This document shows positions 1 through 7,756 of a stretch of DNA of 64,000 nt, one piece after another; positions within the stretch are counted from its first letter, which is position 1, and each line of letters begins with the position of its first letter. The position numbers were made by a program, and so were the translations under genes. This stretch comes from Hydrogenobacter sp. T-2 (GTDB lineage Bacteria; Aquificota; Aquificia; Aquificales; Aquificaceae): contig NZ_CP117180.1 in the NCBI RefSeq assembly GCF_033971325.1, forward strand, positions 316,041 through 380,040, given 5' to 3'. The notes beneath the pieces were generated by a model, which made no database searches, was not told the origin of the DNA, and saw nothing but the letters and a program-made list of their open reading frames with translations.

Positions 1-651
1 GGGTCTTCCCGGAACCTTTTCCCAATCTTTTAGGAATAGCTCTATACCCTTGTCTGTAAGAGGGTGTTGGAAAAGCTTTTTCATAACCTCAAAGGGCATG
101 GTGCATATGTCCGCACCAATGAGTGCAGCTTCCACCACATGCATGGGATGTCTTACGCTTGCGACTATTATTTCTGTATCTACGATGTCGTAGTTATCAA
201 ATATCTGTTTTACCTCTCTTATAAGCTTCATGCCATCGCTTGAGACATCGTCTATCCTACCTATAAAAGGAGAGACAAAACTTGCTCCTGCCTTTGCTGC
301 AATAAGAGCTTGAGCGGGTGAGAATATGAGAGTGACGTTGGTAGGTATACCTTCAGATTCCAAAGCCTGAACCGCCTTCATGCCTTCTGGGGTCATGGGA
401 ATCTTTACCACCACGTTGTCTCCAAGCTCCGCTAACATCTTTCCTTCCCTTATCATGCCCTCTGCATCCTTTGAGACAGTTTCCAGGCTTACAGGACCAT
501 CTACCAGCTGGAGTATCTCTTTTGCTACCTCTAAGAAAGGTCTTCCTGTCTTGGCTATAAGGCTTGGGTTTGTGGTTACTCCGTCAAGTATGCCCCAATC
601 AATGGCTTGCTTTATCTCATCCACCATCCCCGTGTCAAGAAAGAACTGCAT
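1..651 (-). CDS. tal: Transaldolase, FSA/TalC-like small type (3' end cut by window edge)
   Basis: This is a small single-domain transaldolase that moves dihydroxyacetone units between sugar phosphates in the non-oxidative pentose phosphate pathway, in the cytoplasm. The start is the ATG at 651. The family motifs DGVTTNPSL (residues 23-31) and VVKIPMT (81-87) are present, and Lys83 is the expected Schiff-base lysine. 217 codons are visible without a stop, which is close to the full length of this short family, so only a few residues should be missing beyond the window. It is the last gene of a tight minus-strand run (molybdoenzyme, pseudouridine synthase, thioredoxin-like), 3 nt after its neighbour. 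The split between true transaldolase and fructose-6-phosphate aldolase cannot be made from sequence alone. Confidence 0.9.
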   Translation of the reverse strand, partial: MQFFLDTGMVDEIKQAIDWGILDGVTTNPSLIAKTGRPFLEVAKEILQLVDGPVSLETVSKDAEGMIREGKMLAELGDNVVVKIPMTPEGMKAVQALESEGIPTNVTLIFSPAQALIAAKAGASFVSPFIGRIDDVSSDGMKLIREVKQIFDNYDIVDTEIIVASVRHPMHVVEAALIGADICTMPFEVMKKLFQHPLTDKGIELFLKDWEKVPGRP

Positions 652-654
652 AGC

Positions 655-1023
655 CTACACCTCCTGAAGTATTCTCTGGTGCTTTACAACACCTACAAAA
701 GCTCTTTTAATTATACCATCTTTAACCACAAGGGTAGTGGGTGTTGCCATAATACCCAAATTCTGTGCATTCTTGAATCCTTCTGGCTTTGCCACATCAA
801 TCTCCAAAACCTCTACCTTTTCTTTTAGCTTTTCTATCTCGGGCTTCATTAGCTTACAAGCTCCGCACCTCTCAGAGTAAAAGTAAACCACTCCATCTGT
901 AATAAGGTCAATTTTTCTGCCTTGCATCTTTTTGCTCCTTAGGCTGGCATAAAACCTCAAACCTAGCATAAACCCAAAAAACAAAACAAGAAAAAGAGTA
1001 GCCAGTTTTAGGATATTTTCCAT
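655..1023 (-). CDS. Membrane-anchored thioredoxin-like protein
   Basis: This is a 122-residue thioredoxin-fold protein. Residues 1-22 form one hydrophobic anchor, followed by a basic linker (RSKKMQGRK), which predicts a tethered soluble domain. The redox motif is CGAC (Cys53, Cys56) instead of the CGPC of classical thioredoxin, and the cis-proline loop ATPT follows at about 93-96. It could be a cytoplasmic-membrane thiol-disulfide reductant or a cytochrome-maturation-type factor; the sequence does not decide which. The positive-inside rule places the basic linker, and therefore the redox domain, on the cytoplasmic side, but this is inference. It lies 3 nt from the transaldolase and 2 nt after the pseudouridine synthase gene, so it is in the same operon. 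Confidence 0.75.
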   Translation of the reverse strand: MENILKLATLFLVLFFGFMLGLRFYASLRSKKMQGRKIDLITDGVVYFYSERCGACKLMKPEIEKLKEKVEVLEIDVAKPEGFKNAQNLGIMATPTTLVVKDGIIKRAFVGVVKHQRILQEV

Positions 1024-1025
1024 GT

Positions 1026-1781
1026 CTATCTCCTCCCTACAGGCTTAATGTATAGGGCTTTGTGGAGGCTGTCTATCTCTTCCTTTGTCATATCTCTCCA
1101 CTCTCCAGATTTTAGACTTCCCAGTTTTATTGGACCTATTGCAGTCCTTTTGAGCCTTATAACCTTGTGTCCAAAATGAGATACAAACCTTTTGACTATG
1201 TGCTTTCTACCTTCGTGAAAGACTATCTCTAACAGACTTGCATCCCTTAGATGCTTTATCAGCTTTACGCTGTCTGGTTTGGCAAAGCCATCTTCAAGGT
1301 TCGCACCTCTTTTCATAGCGTCAAGGGTTTCCTTGCTTACTTTCCCAGAAGCCCAGACTAAATAGACCTTTGGAAGTTTATGTCTTGGATGCATTATTCT
1401 GTTTGCAAGTTCTCCGTCGTTGGTAAGTATAAGAAGCCCCTCTGCGTTGTAGTCAAGTCTTCCTGCTGGGTAGACCATCTCTGGGATGTCCTTGATAAGC
1501 TCCTTTATGGTTTTTTTGCCGTCCTTAGCATCACCAAGTGAAGTAAGATAACAGCAAGGCTTGTATAGGATTATATATCTGTGCCTTAATGGCTTTACTT
1601 CTTTTCCATCTACCTCCACCACATCCCTTTCTGGGTCTACCCTCCATCCCAGTTCCTTTACAACAAGCCCGTTTACTTTGACTTTCCCTTCTAGGATAAG
1701 CTCATCTGCCTTTCTCCTTGAAGCAACCCCACACATGGAAAGATATCTGTTTAACCTTACCAATAACGCTCCTCCTTCCAT
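1026..1781 (-). CDS. rluB: 23S rRNA pseudouridine synthase, RsuA/RluB family
   Basis: This enzyme isomerises a specific uridine to pseudouridine in ribosomal RNA. An N-terminal S4 RNA-binding domain (about residues 8-55) is followed by the catalytic domain, with the family motif GRLDYNAEGLL and catalytic Asp110. The length (251) is normal for RsuA/RluB. Two starts compete: ATG at 1781 (AGGAG four bases upstream) and TTG at 1763, which has GGAGGAG in front of it and gives the more usual N terminus VRLNRYL. The ATG start overlaps the upstream molybdoenzyme gene by 25 nt and the TTG start by 7. RluB is favoured over RsuA and RluE on overall resemblance, but the exact target uridine is not determined. 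Confidence 0.88.
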   Translation of the reverse strand: MEGGALLVRLNRYLSMCGVASRRKADELILEGKVKVNGLVVKELGWRVDPERDVVEVDGKEVKPLRHRYIILYKPCCYLTSLGDAKDGKKTIKELIKDIPEMVYPAGRLDYNAEGLLILTNDGELANRIMHPRHKLPKVYLVWASGKVSKETLDAMKRGANLEDGFAKPDSVKLIKHLRDASLLEIVFHEGRKHIVKRFVSHFGHKVIRLKRTAIGPIKLGSLKSGEWRDMTKEEIDSLHKALYIKPVGRR

Positions 1782-2353
1782 GGGTCTCCTCTCATGTTAT
1801 AGCCCCTCTGCTCCCAGAAGCCAGGGACATCTTCTTGTAAAAGCTCTATACCCCAAACATACTTGGCACTTTTCCATGCGTATAGCTTTGGAACTACAAG
1901 CCTAAGGGGGTAGCCGTGTCTTAGTGGTATGGGTTTTCCATACATCTTGTATGCCAGTATGCTGTCTTCTTCGTAAAGATATTCAAGAGGTAGGTTGGTG
2001 GTGTATCCCTCAAGGCATTGAACCATAACATACTTGGCTTCAGGCTTTGGCTTTGCAAGACTTAGTATATGTGAGGTCTGCACACCCTCCCATCTTATTT
2101 CCTTTACGCTCCATCGGGTCACACAATGAAAGTCCGCTACAAGCTCCACAGAGGGCAGGCTCAGGAGCTCTTCGTAGGTAAGCTCAAGGGGGTTTTCCAC
2201 AAGCCCAAAAACCCTAAAGCGGTATTTTCCTGTATCCCACTGGGGTATCTCATCCACTATGTCGTAGACTATTGGGGCGGATATCCATCTTTGACCGGGT
2301 GGTAGCCTATCTTCCCTAAGGTTTATGGAGCTTACAAGGGTTTTCTTCTCCAT
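1757..2353 (-). CDS. Molybdopterin-dependent oxidoreductase, sulfite-oxidase fold
   Basis: This 198-residue protein has the oxidoreductase molybdopterin-binding domain found in sulfite oxidase and MsrP/YedY. The DFHCVTRWS motif (about residues 75-83) carries the cysteine that ligates molybdenum, and the C-terminal stretch LRLVVPKLYAWKSAKYV matches the pterin-pocket signature of the family. Unlike MsrP there is no twin-arginine or other signal peptide, so as annotated it is cytoplasmic. It also lacks the C-terminal dimerisation domain of eukaryotic sulfite oxidase. The substrate is unknown; sulfite or an S/N-oxide are possibilities. It appears to be the first gene of a four-gene minus-strand operon, about 90 bp from a divergently transcribed membrane protein. 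Confidence 0.82.
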   Translation of the reverse strand: MEKKTLVSSINLREDRLPPGQRWISAPIVYDIVDEIPQWDTGKYRFRVFGLVENPLELTYEELLSLPSVELVADFHCVTRWSVKEIRWEGVQTSHILSLAKPKPEAKYVMVQCLEGYTTNLPLEYLYEEDSILAYKMYGKPIPLRHGYPLRLVVPKLYAWKSAKYVWGIELLQEDVPGFWEQRGYNMRGDPWKEERYW

Positions 2354-2409
2354 GCTTTTCTATTATAGGCTTTTCTCTTTTTCACACACTGTCCTTTGTC
2401 AGGAAGAGC

Positions 2410-2438
2410 TTGACAGGATATAAGTAATTGCTTACTAT
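2410..2438 (+). promoter_or_regulatory. Promoter with imperfect palindrome in the spacer
   Basis: TTGACA (2410-2415) and TACTAT (2433-2438) are 17 bp apart. The start site would fall at the ATG at 2445, giving a leaderless mRNA. A TATATA at 2436-2441 would instead make a 20-bp spacer. The spacer contains TAAGTAATTGCTTA (2421-2434), palindromic except for one pair, so a dimeric regulator could bind between -35 and -10. Confidence 0.5.
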
Positions 2439-2444
2439 ATATAC

Positions 2445-3581
2445 ATGTTTTATGTGTCAAAGGTAAGCTTGCCCTTTTTCTTTCTTGCGATACTGGACCT
2501 GTTGTATTCTCTTGCTGTAAAAAGCCTCCAGCTTGACCCGAAGATAGTTTGGATAACTGCAGTCTTTGGTTTTGTTGCCCATACCATAATGTCCGCTATG
2601 TATCAGATAGTTCCCAACTCTCAGGGTAGACCACTCAGACCTATTTGGCTCTCCTATGTGGTTTTTGCCCTAAGTCTTTTTTCTTCCTTTCTTTTTTACC
2701 TTTTTCAGACACTCTACGCAAGCCTTGTATATGCCTTTGCCTCTTTGCTTTTTGCCATAAACATTCTGCTCTCTATAAAAAACTGGCAACCTATAACTGT
2801 AAAGTTTATAGGTCTTGGCACTCTTTACCTCCTCTTTGCAAGTTTTTTCCTTCTACTTTCGGAGCTTGGTTTCCTTCCCTTAGCCCTCGCGGTTCACAGC
2901 CTTACTCTTGGCTTTATGCTTAATGTGGTGGTTGGCGTTGAGCTTGCATGGATTCCTATGCTTTACATGGAACCCCTCAACATAGTCCTAAGTAGAAGGC
3001 TTTTCTATCTTAGCCTCTTTTACCTTCCTCTTTTTCTCCTTAGCTTTTACCTTCTTGACTACAGGCTTATCTCTATTGCAAGTCTTCTCGTGCTTGCCTT
3101 TTCAGGATACTTTTTATATATCCTCTACTCAATGTTTTCAAAAAGACGCATGCCAAAGGAGATACCCCTCGTAGTTAGATATTTCATACTTGCTTTAATT
3201 ATGCTACCCTTCGGTCTTTTACTTGGCTCTATTATGGCAGGTGAGGGCATAGTCTCCTTCTTACTTCCCCTACACTTTGACCTGCTGGTTTATGGCTTTA
3301 CTGGGACAACCATAATGGGTGGGCTTGCTCACCTTTATCCAAGGATTGTGTATAACTGGAAGTTTTCCGGAGCAACGGGTGTCTCACTCTCAGACTTGCT
3401 TAGGGAGGATGCCCTAAAAAGGATAATCCTTTTAATCCCCTTTAGTCTTGCCTGGATGCTTTTTGCGGATGCCTATGGTGGTTTTCTTTCTTATATGTCC
3501 AGCCTGCCCTATATGCTTCTGTGGCTATACTTTGCATGGGCGGTGCTTTTGAGGGGTATGTTTTACAAGCCTACCAACTGA
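2445..3581 (+). CDS. Polytopic membrane protein with NnrS/heme-copper-oxidase-like histidine motifs
   Basis: This 378-residue protein is almost entirely hydrophobic, with roughly 10-12 predicted membrane helices. Histidines sit inside helices: His46 (AHTIMS, followed by QIVPN), His151 (AVHSLTLGF), His277 (LPLHFDLL) and His296 (LAHLYPRI, in a helix beginning GFTGTTIMGG). Helices of the type H-x(n)-G-x-x-x-x-x-x-G followed by a P turn are seen in NnrS proteins and in heme-copper oxidase subunit I, so a heme- or copper-binding membrane protein linked to nitric oxide or oxygen is plausible. It is not recognisable as a true oxidase subunit, which would need more conserved ligands. It converges on lptB with an 11-nt overlap. 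The product name is tentative. Confidence 0.5.
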   Translation: MFYVSKVSLPFFFLAILDLLYSLAVKSLQLDPKIVWITAVFGFVAHTIMSAMYQIVPNSQGRPLRPIWLSYVVFALSLFSSFLFYLFQTLYASLVYAFASLLFAINILLSIKNWQPITVKFIGLGTLYLLFASFFLLLSELGFLPLALAVHSLTLGFMLNVVVGVELAWIPMLYMEPLNIVLSRRLFYLSLFYLPLFLLSFYLLDYRLISIASLLVLAFSGYFLYILYSMFSKRRMPKEIPLVVRYFILALIMLPFGLLLGSIMAGEGIVSFLLPLHFDLLVYGFTGTTIMGGLAHLYPRIVYNWKFSGATGVSLSDLLREDALKRIILLIPFSLAWMLFADAYGGFLSYMSSLPYMLLWLYFAWAVLLRGMFYKPTN

Positions 3582-4287
3582 AATCCCTTCCAAGATAAAC
3601 TTCCCTTACATCTTCCCTTTCACTTACCTCGTGTGGTTCACCCTCAGCCAATATTCTGCCATCGCTTATTATGTAAACCCTGTCTACCATCCTTATTGTT
3701 TCCCTTACATTGTGGTCTGTTATGAGCACACCTATGTTTTGTTGCTTGAGGCTTAGTATGATTGACCTTATATCTGCAATCATTATTGGGTCAATACCTG
3801 TAAAAGGCTCATCAAAAAATATATATTTTGGCTTTGGTATGAGAGACCTGGCCACCTCAAGCCTTCTCTTTTGACCTCCGGATAACCTACCGGCCCTTTG
3901 GTTTCTTAGTTCCCATAGTCCAAAGTCTACGAGAAGCTCCTCTGCTCTTGCGAGCTGTGATTCTTTACCTTCCTCAAAAAATTCAAGGAATATGAGTAGG
4001 TTTTCAAGGACTGTGAGGTCTTCAAAAAGGGTATGCTCCTGAGGTAGGAAGGTTATACCTTTCCTTGCCCTCTCATGGGCAGGCATTTGGGTTATATCTT
4101 CACCGTCAAGCTCTATCTTTCCTCCATCTACGGACAAAAAACCCACAAGACAGTTAAACAGAGTCGTTTTACCAGCACCATTTGGTCCAAGAAGCCCCAC
4201 TATCTCACTCCTTTTAAGCTCAAGGTCTATACCCTTTAGAATTTCCCTTTTCTTGAAACTCTTCCTTATTTCTGTTGCGGTCAACAC
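3571..4287 (-). CDS. lptB: LPS export ABC transporter ATPase LptB
   Basis: This is the cytoplasmic ATPase that powers the LptB2FG transporter, which extracts lipopolysaccharide from the inner membrane for transport to the outer membrane. Walker A is GPNGAGKTT (about residues 34-42), the signature is LSGGQKRR, Walker B is YIFFDEPFTGIDP and the H-loop is ITDHN. The FLPQE Q-loop and the short total length (238) are typical of LptB and not of amino-acid-uptake ATPases. The start is GTG at 4287, preceded 7 nt upstream by TAAAAT, so a leaderless transcript is predicted. The partner genes lptA, lptC, lptF and lptG are not adjacent. Confidence 0.88.
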   Translation of the reverse strand: MLTATEIRKSFKKREILKGIDLELKRSEIVGLLGPNGAGKTTLFNCLVGFLSVDGGKIELDGEDITQMPAHERARKGITFLPQEHTLFEDLTVLENLLIFLEFFEEGKESQLARAEELLVDFGLWELRNQRAGRLSGGQKRRLEVARSLIPKPKYIFFDEPFTGIDPIMIADIRSIILSLKQQNIGVLITDHNVRETIRMVDRVYIISDGRILAEGEPHEVSEREDVREVYLGRDFSW

Positions 4288-4310
4288 ATTAAAGATTTTA
4301 AACTATTAGC
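4288..4310. promoter_or_regulatory. Divergent leaderless promoter pair lptB / rhomboid
   Basis: The whole gap between the two start codons is 23 bp. On the minus strand TAAAAT (4300-4295) ends 7 nt before the lptB GTG. On the plus strand TAAACT (4299-4304) ends 6 nt before the rhomboid ATG. The two -10 hexamers overlap by two bases, and neither gene has room for a Shine-Dalgarno sequence. Confidence 0.5.
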
Positions 4311-4964
4311 ATGATACCCATAAGGGACTTAAACCCACACAGGAGCTTTCCTGTAGTAAACCTTAGCATAATACTAATCTGTTCCTTTGTATGGCTCTAT
4401 GAGGTGAGCCTTTCTGAAAAGGAGCTAAACTTCTTCATATACCATTACGGGCTCGTGCCAGCTAACCTCGTTGAGAGACCTCAGACGCTCCTGACTCACA
4501 TGTTCCTACACGGAAGCTGGCTTCACATAATAGGCAATATGTGGTTTTTGTGGGTTTTTGGAGACAACGTTGAGGATAGATTAGGAAAGCTCAAATACCT
4601 TCTCTTTTACATACTTTCAGGTCTTGGCGCGGCGGTTATTCAAATGTTTGTTAGCTTTATCTTTGGTGGAGCGGATATACCCATGGTGGGAGCCAGTGGT
4701 GCAATAAGTGGTGTGCTTGGCGCGTATCTGTGGATGTTCCCACATGCAAGGATACTTGCCTTGGTTCCCATTTTCTTTTTCCTCACCTTTATGGAGCTTC
4801 CTGCGGTCTTCTTCATAGGCTTCTGGATACTTATACAGGTTATAAATGGGCTTATAACTCTTCCACTCTCTGGTGTTGGTGGAGTCGCTTGGTTTGCTCA
4901 CATAGGCGGATTTGTGGTAGGGTATTTACTTGCAAAAAGACTATATAGGAGAAGATGGTATTAG
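4311..4964 (+). CDS. Rhomboid-family intramembrane serine protease
   Basis: This is a 217-residue polytopic membrane protein of the rhomboid family, which cleaves transmembrane helices inside the lipid bilayer. The catalytic serine lies in GASGAISG (about residues 128-135), the partner histidine in AHIGG near the C terminus, and the N-terminal HMFLHGSWLHIIGNMWFL segment provides the conserved HxxxH and N residues of the L1/TM2 region. All expected residues are present, so the enzyme should be active. The bacterial substrate cannot be inferred. It is monocistronic: the gene upstream is divergent, and a hairpin follows the stop codon. Confidence 0.88.
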   Translation: MIPIRDLNPHRSFPVVNLSIILICSFVWLYEVSLSEKELNFFIYHYGLVPANLVERPQTLLTHMFLHGSWLHIIGNMWFLWVFGDNVEDRLGKLKYLLFYILSGLGAAVIQMFVSFIFGGADIPMVGASGAISGVLGAYLWMFPHARILALVPIFFFLTFMELPAVFFIGFWILIQVINGLITLPLSGVGGVAWFAHIGGFVVGYLLAKRLYRRRWY

Positions 4965-4973
4965 TGTCGGGGT

Positions 4974-4990
4974 GATGCCCGAAGGGCATC
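4974..4990. terminator. Hairpin between convergent genes
   Basis: This is a perfect inverted repeat, GATGCCC-GAA-GGGCATC, placed between the convergent ends of the rhomboid gene and the transglutaminase-like gene. The 7-bp stem with a 3-base loop could stop transcription from either side. The downstream T tract is poor, so it is a weak terminator at best. Confidence 0.5.
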
Positions 4991-5001
4991 TACTTTAATA
5001 T

Positions 5002-6063
5002 CTAAATTACCTGCACTTTATACTTAGAGTGCTCAAAAGTAAGCTTGTATTTGTCTATTGCCTTGCCTCCCACTTCTGCAACAGGATACATGAATTCGTT
5101 GAGAGATTCTACGCTGGACATGGGAGGCTTCAGCTTAAAGTCCCTTGCATAATTAAAAGCTACCCAGTGGACATCCCACTCGCCGAACATAAACTCTCTT
5201 ATCTGTGCCACTTTAGGATGTCTTAGGTCAAGCTCTTCTTCAAGTATTAGCTTCCTTACGTCTGCAGGGTCTGCAGGTATCCATCTGCCCAGATAGAATT
5301 CTGCCCTGCAATGCTGTGCTTTTGTGGCGTCACCTTGAACAGAGGATATTCCCTTTGAAAGCTCAGAAGGCAACACCCTTATCCCAAATATTTCCCTTGC
5401 TGGTATACCAGAAGCTCTACATAGTGCGACAAACAGAGAGTTTATATCTGTGCACTTTCCGCCAAAATATCCACTTTCCAGCATACTCTTCACGTCTCCG
5501 ACACCACAACCCAGAACTTTTGGGTCTCTAAAGGTGTTTTCTACAACCCAGTTATATATCGCCCTTGCTTTTTCTAAATCCGTCTTTGCTCCTTTTGTTA
5601 TTTTGTCTGCGTATTCTTTAACTATACCATCTGTCTGTATATGTTCCGTTGGCTTGAGATAAAGAGCCACATCCTCTGGTATTTTTCTATTATTAGCAGG
5701 TATAGTTTTCCAATCTATCTTATCTCTATTCCAAATTTCTACATGGAAGCTCACCTCTGCAAAGTTTCTTTCTGAACCACCCTGAAATTCTAAATACAGA
5801 ATAGGGGTCTTATAGATATTTTCCTCTGTCATAAGAATTCTGGAAGCATTACTCCTTACATCCACATCAACGAGCTTCTGATAGGAAGTGTTCATAGGAA
5901 CTGGAATCCATAACCTAACGAGGTCTTTATAGGGTAATTCCGTGGAGTAGGTCAGCTTCAACGCCTTTTTATTTTGTGATGTCTTGCTTAAAACAGTGCC
6001 GATGGGCATAGCCATAAGCGTAATTCCACACATTGCTCCCTTAAGAAGCGTTCTTCTATCCAT
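5002..6063 (-). CDS. Tat-exported transglutaminase-like protein
   Basis: This is a 353-residue protein with a twin-arginine signal (RRTLLKG near residue 3, then a hydrophobic stretch ending near residue 26), so it should be exported folded to the periplasm. The central domain is transglutaminase-like. The cysteine of GGKCTDINSLF (about 208), the histidine of QHCRAEFYLGRW (about 246) and the aspartate of PADPADV form the expected Cys-His-Asp triad. Bacterial members are usually peptidases or amidases, and the substrate is unknown. The N-terminal third (about 30-150) resembles the beta-sandwich often found before such domains. It is monocistronic and divergent from the cytochrome P460 gene, across a 178-bp gap holding the regulatory site described separately. 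Confidence 0.82.
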   Translation of the reverse strand: MDRRTLLKGAMCGITLMAMPIGTVLSKTSQNKKALKLTYSTELPYKDLVRLWIPVPMNTSYQKLVDVDVRSNASRILMTEENIYKTPILYLEFQGGSERNFAEVSFHVEIWNRDKIDWKTIPANNRKIPEDVALYLKPTEHIQTDGIVKEYADKITKGAKTDLEKARAIYNWVVENTFRDPKVLGCGVGDVKSMLESGYFGGKCTDINSLFVALCRASGIPAREIFGIRVLPSELSKGISSVQGDATKAQHCRAEFYLGRWIPADPADVRKLILEEELDLRHPKVAQIREFMFGEWDVHWVAFNYARDFKLKPPMSSVESLNEFMYPVAEVGGKAIDKYKLTFEHSKYKVQVI

Positions 6064-6170
6064 GGTTAACCTCCTTTAGTTTTTGGTTTCATGGCTTACT
6101 AATATAGAGCGACTTCAAGGACCTATCATCAGATTTATTCAAACAATCATCAAAAACCCTTTGAAAAGTT

Positions 6171-6212
6171 TGTAACTTTGTTACAGACAACAGAAAAGAG
6201 GCATCTCATAAT
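6171..6212 (+). promoter_or_regulatory. Crp/Fnr-type operator and -10 box upstream of cytochrome P460
   Basis: A perfect palindrome TGTAAC-TTT-GTTACA lies at 6171-6185 and a -10-like CATAAT at 6207-6212. A start site about 7 nt after the -10 (near 6219) puts the palindrome centre at about -41, the position used by Crp/Fnr proteins for class II activation. No good -35 box is present, as expected for such promoters. A Crp/Fnr-family gene lies immediately downstream of the cytochrome gene. Confidence 0.6.
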
Positions 6213-6241
6213 TTAAACAGAACCCTTAAGGAGGTGCTGTC

Positions 6242-6715
6242 ATGAAGAAACTTTTAGCTTTGGGAATCATGGCAGGTTTTAGCCTTGCCCTTGCAGAAGC
6301 CTTCAAGGTAGCTCCTGAGAAATACAGGAGCTGGAACCATGTAAAGAGTATGGTAATATTTGACCAGAAGCATCCCCTTTTTAACCCCTTCAGCGGTGTT
6401 CACCATGTTTATGTGAATGATAAGGGCTTGGAAACCATAAAGAAGGATGGAAAAAGGGTCTTTCCAGATGGAACGGTTATAGCCATAGTCTTTTACGAGC
6501 ATGTGCTTGATAATGGTGCCTATGTAGAGGGTGCAAAGAGGATAGAAGCCTTTATGGTAAAAGATAGTAAGAAATACAAGGCTACCGACGGCTGGGGCTA
6601 CTATGGCTACGATGGTAAGGGGAACAACTTGGTCAAGGACATGGCAAAGGACTGCCATGCTTGCCATGCTCAGGTAAAGGACAAGGACTTTGTCTTTTCT
6701 GTTTGGACTAAGTAA
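6242..6715 (+). CDS. Cytochrome P460 family protein, periplasmic
   Basis: This is a 157-residue exported c-type cytochrome of the P460 family. It has a short signal peptide (residues 1-19, cleavage near LALA-EA) and a single heme motif CHACH near residues 138-142, at the C terminus as in this family. P460 proteins of nitrifiers oxidise hydroxylamine or nitric oxide using a Lys-crosslinked heme; whether this homologue has that crosslink or activity is not evident. A strong Shine-Dalgarno sequence (TAAGGAGGT) precedes the ATG. Expression is probably controlled through the TGTAAC/GTTACA operator upstream. The convergent Crp/Fnr gene starts its stop codon 4 nt after this stop. Confidence 0.8.
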   Translation: MKKLLALGIMAGFSLALAEAFKVAPEKYRSWNHVKSMVIFDQKHPLFNPFSGVHHVYVNDKGLETIKKDGKRVFPDGTVIAIVFYEHVLDNGAYVEGAKRIEAFMVKDSKKYKATDGWGYYGYDGKGNNLVKDMAKDCHACHAQVKDKDFVFSVWTK

Positions 6716-6718
6716 AGC

Positions 6719-7348
6719 TCAGGGGCGGGTTATCCCTGCCCGCCTTTTCAGGGCCTCATAGTCCTTAATAAATATCCTTCCTCTACAGACCTCTATAAGT
6801 CCATCCCTTTCAATGTCCTTTAGGACCCTACTTACCACTACCCTAACACTTCCCACATCTTTGGCAATATCTTCATGGGTCTTTTCAATAAACCCTCTTC
6901 CTTTAGCCTCTGAAAGCAGGTAATGTATAAGCCTTTCTTCTACCCTGTTTGATACCATTGAGTTGATTATCTCCATTACAGAAAGAAGGTTTTCTGAGAG
7001 GACCTTCATAAAAAGGCTTCTCCACCAGTGATTTTCTTCAAACCATCTGAGGGCTATTTCTTTAGGTACCATGAAAATAACGGAATCTTCTTCAGCTCTT
7101 GTGTAGGCTGGATATTCCCTCTTGGAGTAAACCGTAATCATAGCAAGCATGCACATCTGACCGGGCATCACCCTATAGAGGGTTAGCTCCCTGCCTGAGT
7201 TTGATATAAGGTAAACCCTTAGCTCACCCTCCTTCACAAAAGGAACTGCAGAGCATAGACTACCTTCAGAAAAAAGCAAAGACCCTTTATTAACTCTCTG
7301 AGGTGGAAACATGCCCTCCAAAAGCTTTTTTGTTTCTTCTATCCACAT
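6719..7348 (-). CDS. Crp/Fnr family transcriptional regulator
   Basis: This is a 209-residue regulator with an N-terminal cyclic-nucleotide-binding-like beta-roll (about 15-110), a dimerisation helix (about 112-140) and a C-terminal winged helix-turn-helix (about 156-195). The recognition helix SVRVVVSRVLKDIE keeps the Ser-Arg pair of the family but has valine where Fnr has glutamate, so its DNA site need not be the Fnr box. The cysteines (32, 66, 188) do not form the N-terminal iron-sulfur cluster motif of Fnr. The start chosen is ATG 7348, because the longer reading frame would run into the divergent ridA gene and because TATATT lies 8 nt upstream. It may regulate the cytochrome P460 gene on its 3' side (inference). 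Confidence 0.85.
   Translation of the reverse strand: MWIEETKKLLEGMFPPQRVNKGSLLFSEGSLCSAVPFVKEGELRVYLISNSGRELTLYRVMPGQMCMLAMITVYSKREYPAYTRAEEDSVIFMVPKEIALRWFEENHWWRSLFMKVLSENLLSVMEIINSMVSNRVEERLIHYLLSEAKGRGFIEKTHEDIAKDVGSVRVVVSRVLKDIERDGLIEVCRGRIFIKDYEALKRRAGITRP
6724..6748. terminator. Rho-independent terminator after cytochrome P460
   Basis: GGCGGG (6724-6729) pairs with CCCGCC (6739-6744), with a 9-nt loop and then TTTT. It terminates the cytochrome transcript, and its sequence doubles as the last codons of the convergent Crp/Fnr gene. Confidence 0.7.
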
Positions 7349-7366
7349 TGACTTAAAATATAAAAC
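7349..7366. promoter_or_regulatory. Divergent leaderless promoter pair crp-like / ridA
   Basis: The 18-bp gap holds TAAAAT (7354-7359, plus strand, 7 nt before the ridA ATG) and TATATT (7362-7357, minus strand, 8 nt before the regulator ATG). The two hexamers overlap by three bases. There is no room for Shine-Dalgarno sequences. Confidence 0.5.
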
Positions 7367-7756
7367 ATGAAACCTATCTTTACCGAAAAAGCACCAAAAC
7401 CTGTGGGACCGTATTCCCAAGCACTTGTGGCTGGTGGTTTTTTGTTCCTATCGGGTCAGATAGGCATCGACCCAGATACGGGAAAGCTCAGAGAAGGATT
7501 TACAGAGCAAGTTAAACAGGTGTTTGATAACATAGAGGCAATACTGCAGGCAGGTGGTGTGGATAAGAAAAGTGTAGTGAGAGTTGTGGTCTATTTAAAG
7601 GACATAAGCCTTTTCAAGGAGTTTAACGCCCTTTATGAGGACTTTTTCAAGGATGTCCCTGTCAAGCCTGTGAGGACAACCGTTGAAGTAAGCGGACTAC
7701 CTCTTGACGCTCTTGTAGAGCTTGAGATTACCGCACTTGCCAAAGAAAGGACATGA
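7367..7756 (+). CDS. ridA: RidA family reactive enamine/imine deaminase
   Basis: This is a cytoplasmic trimeric hydrolase that releases ammonia from reactive 2-aminoacrylate-type enamines produced by PLP enzymes such as threonine dehydratase. The 129-residue length is normal. The family signatures PVGPYSQAL (about 12-20), FLSGQIGIDP and the C-terminal VEVSGLPLDALVEIE-like segment are all present, and the catalytic arginine is in the KPVRTTVEV stretch (about 102). It overlaps dnaB by 4 nt (ATGA), so the two are co-transcribed. Confidence 0.92.
   Translation: MKPIFTEKAPKPVGPYSQALVAGGFLFLSGQIGIDPDTGKLREGFTEQVKQVFDNIEAILQAGGVDKKSVVRVVVYLKDISLFKEFNALYEDFFKDVPVKPVRTTVEVSGLPLDALVELEITALAKERT

Noticed and set aside
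7349-7420. 24-codon N-terminal extension of the Crp/Fnr gene
   Set aside because: It overlaps the divergent ridA gene, adds unconserved residues, and leaves no promoter space.
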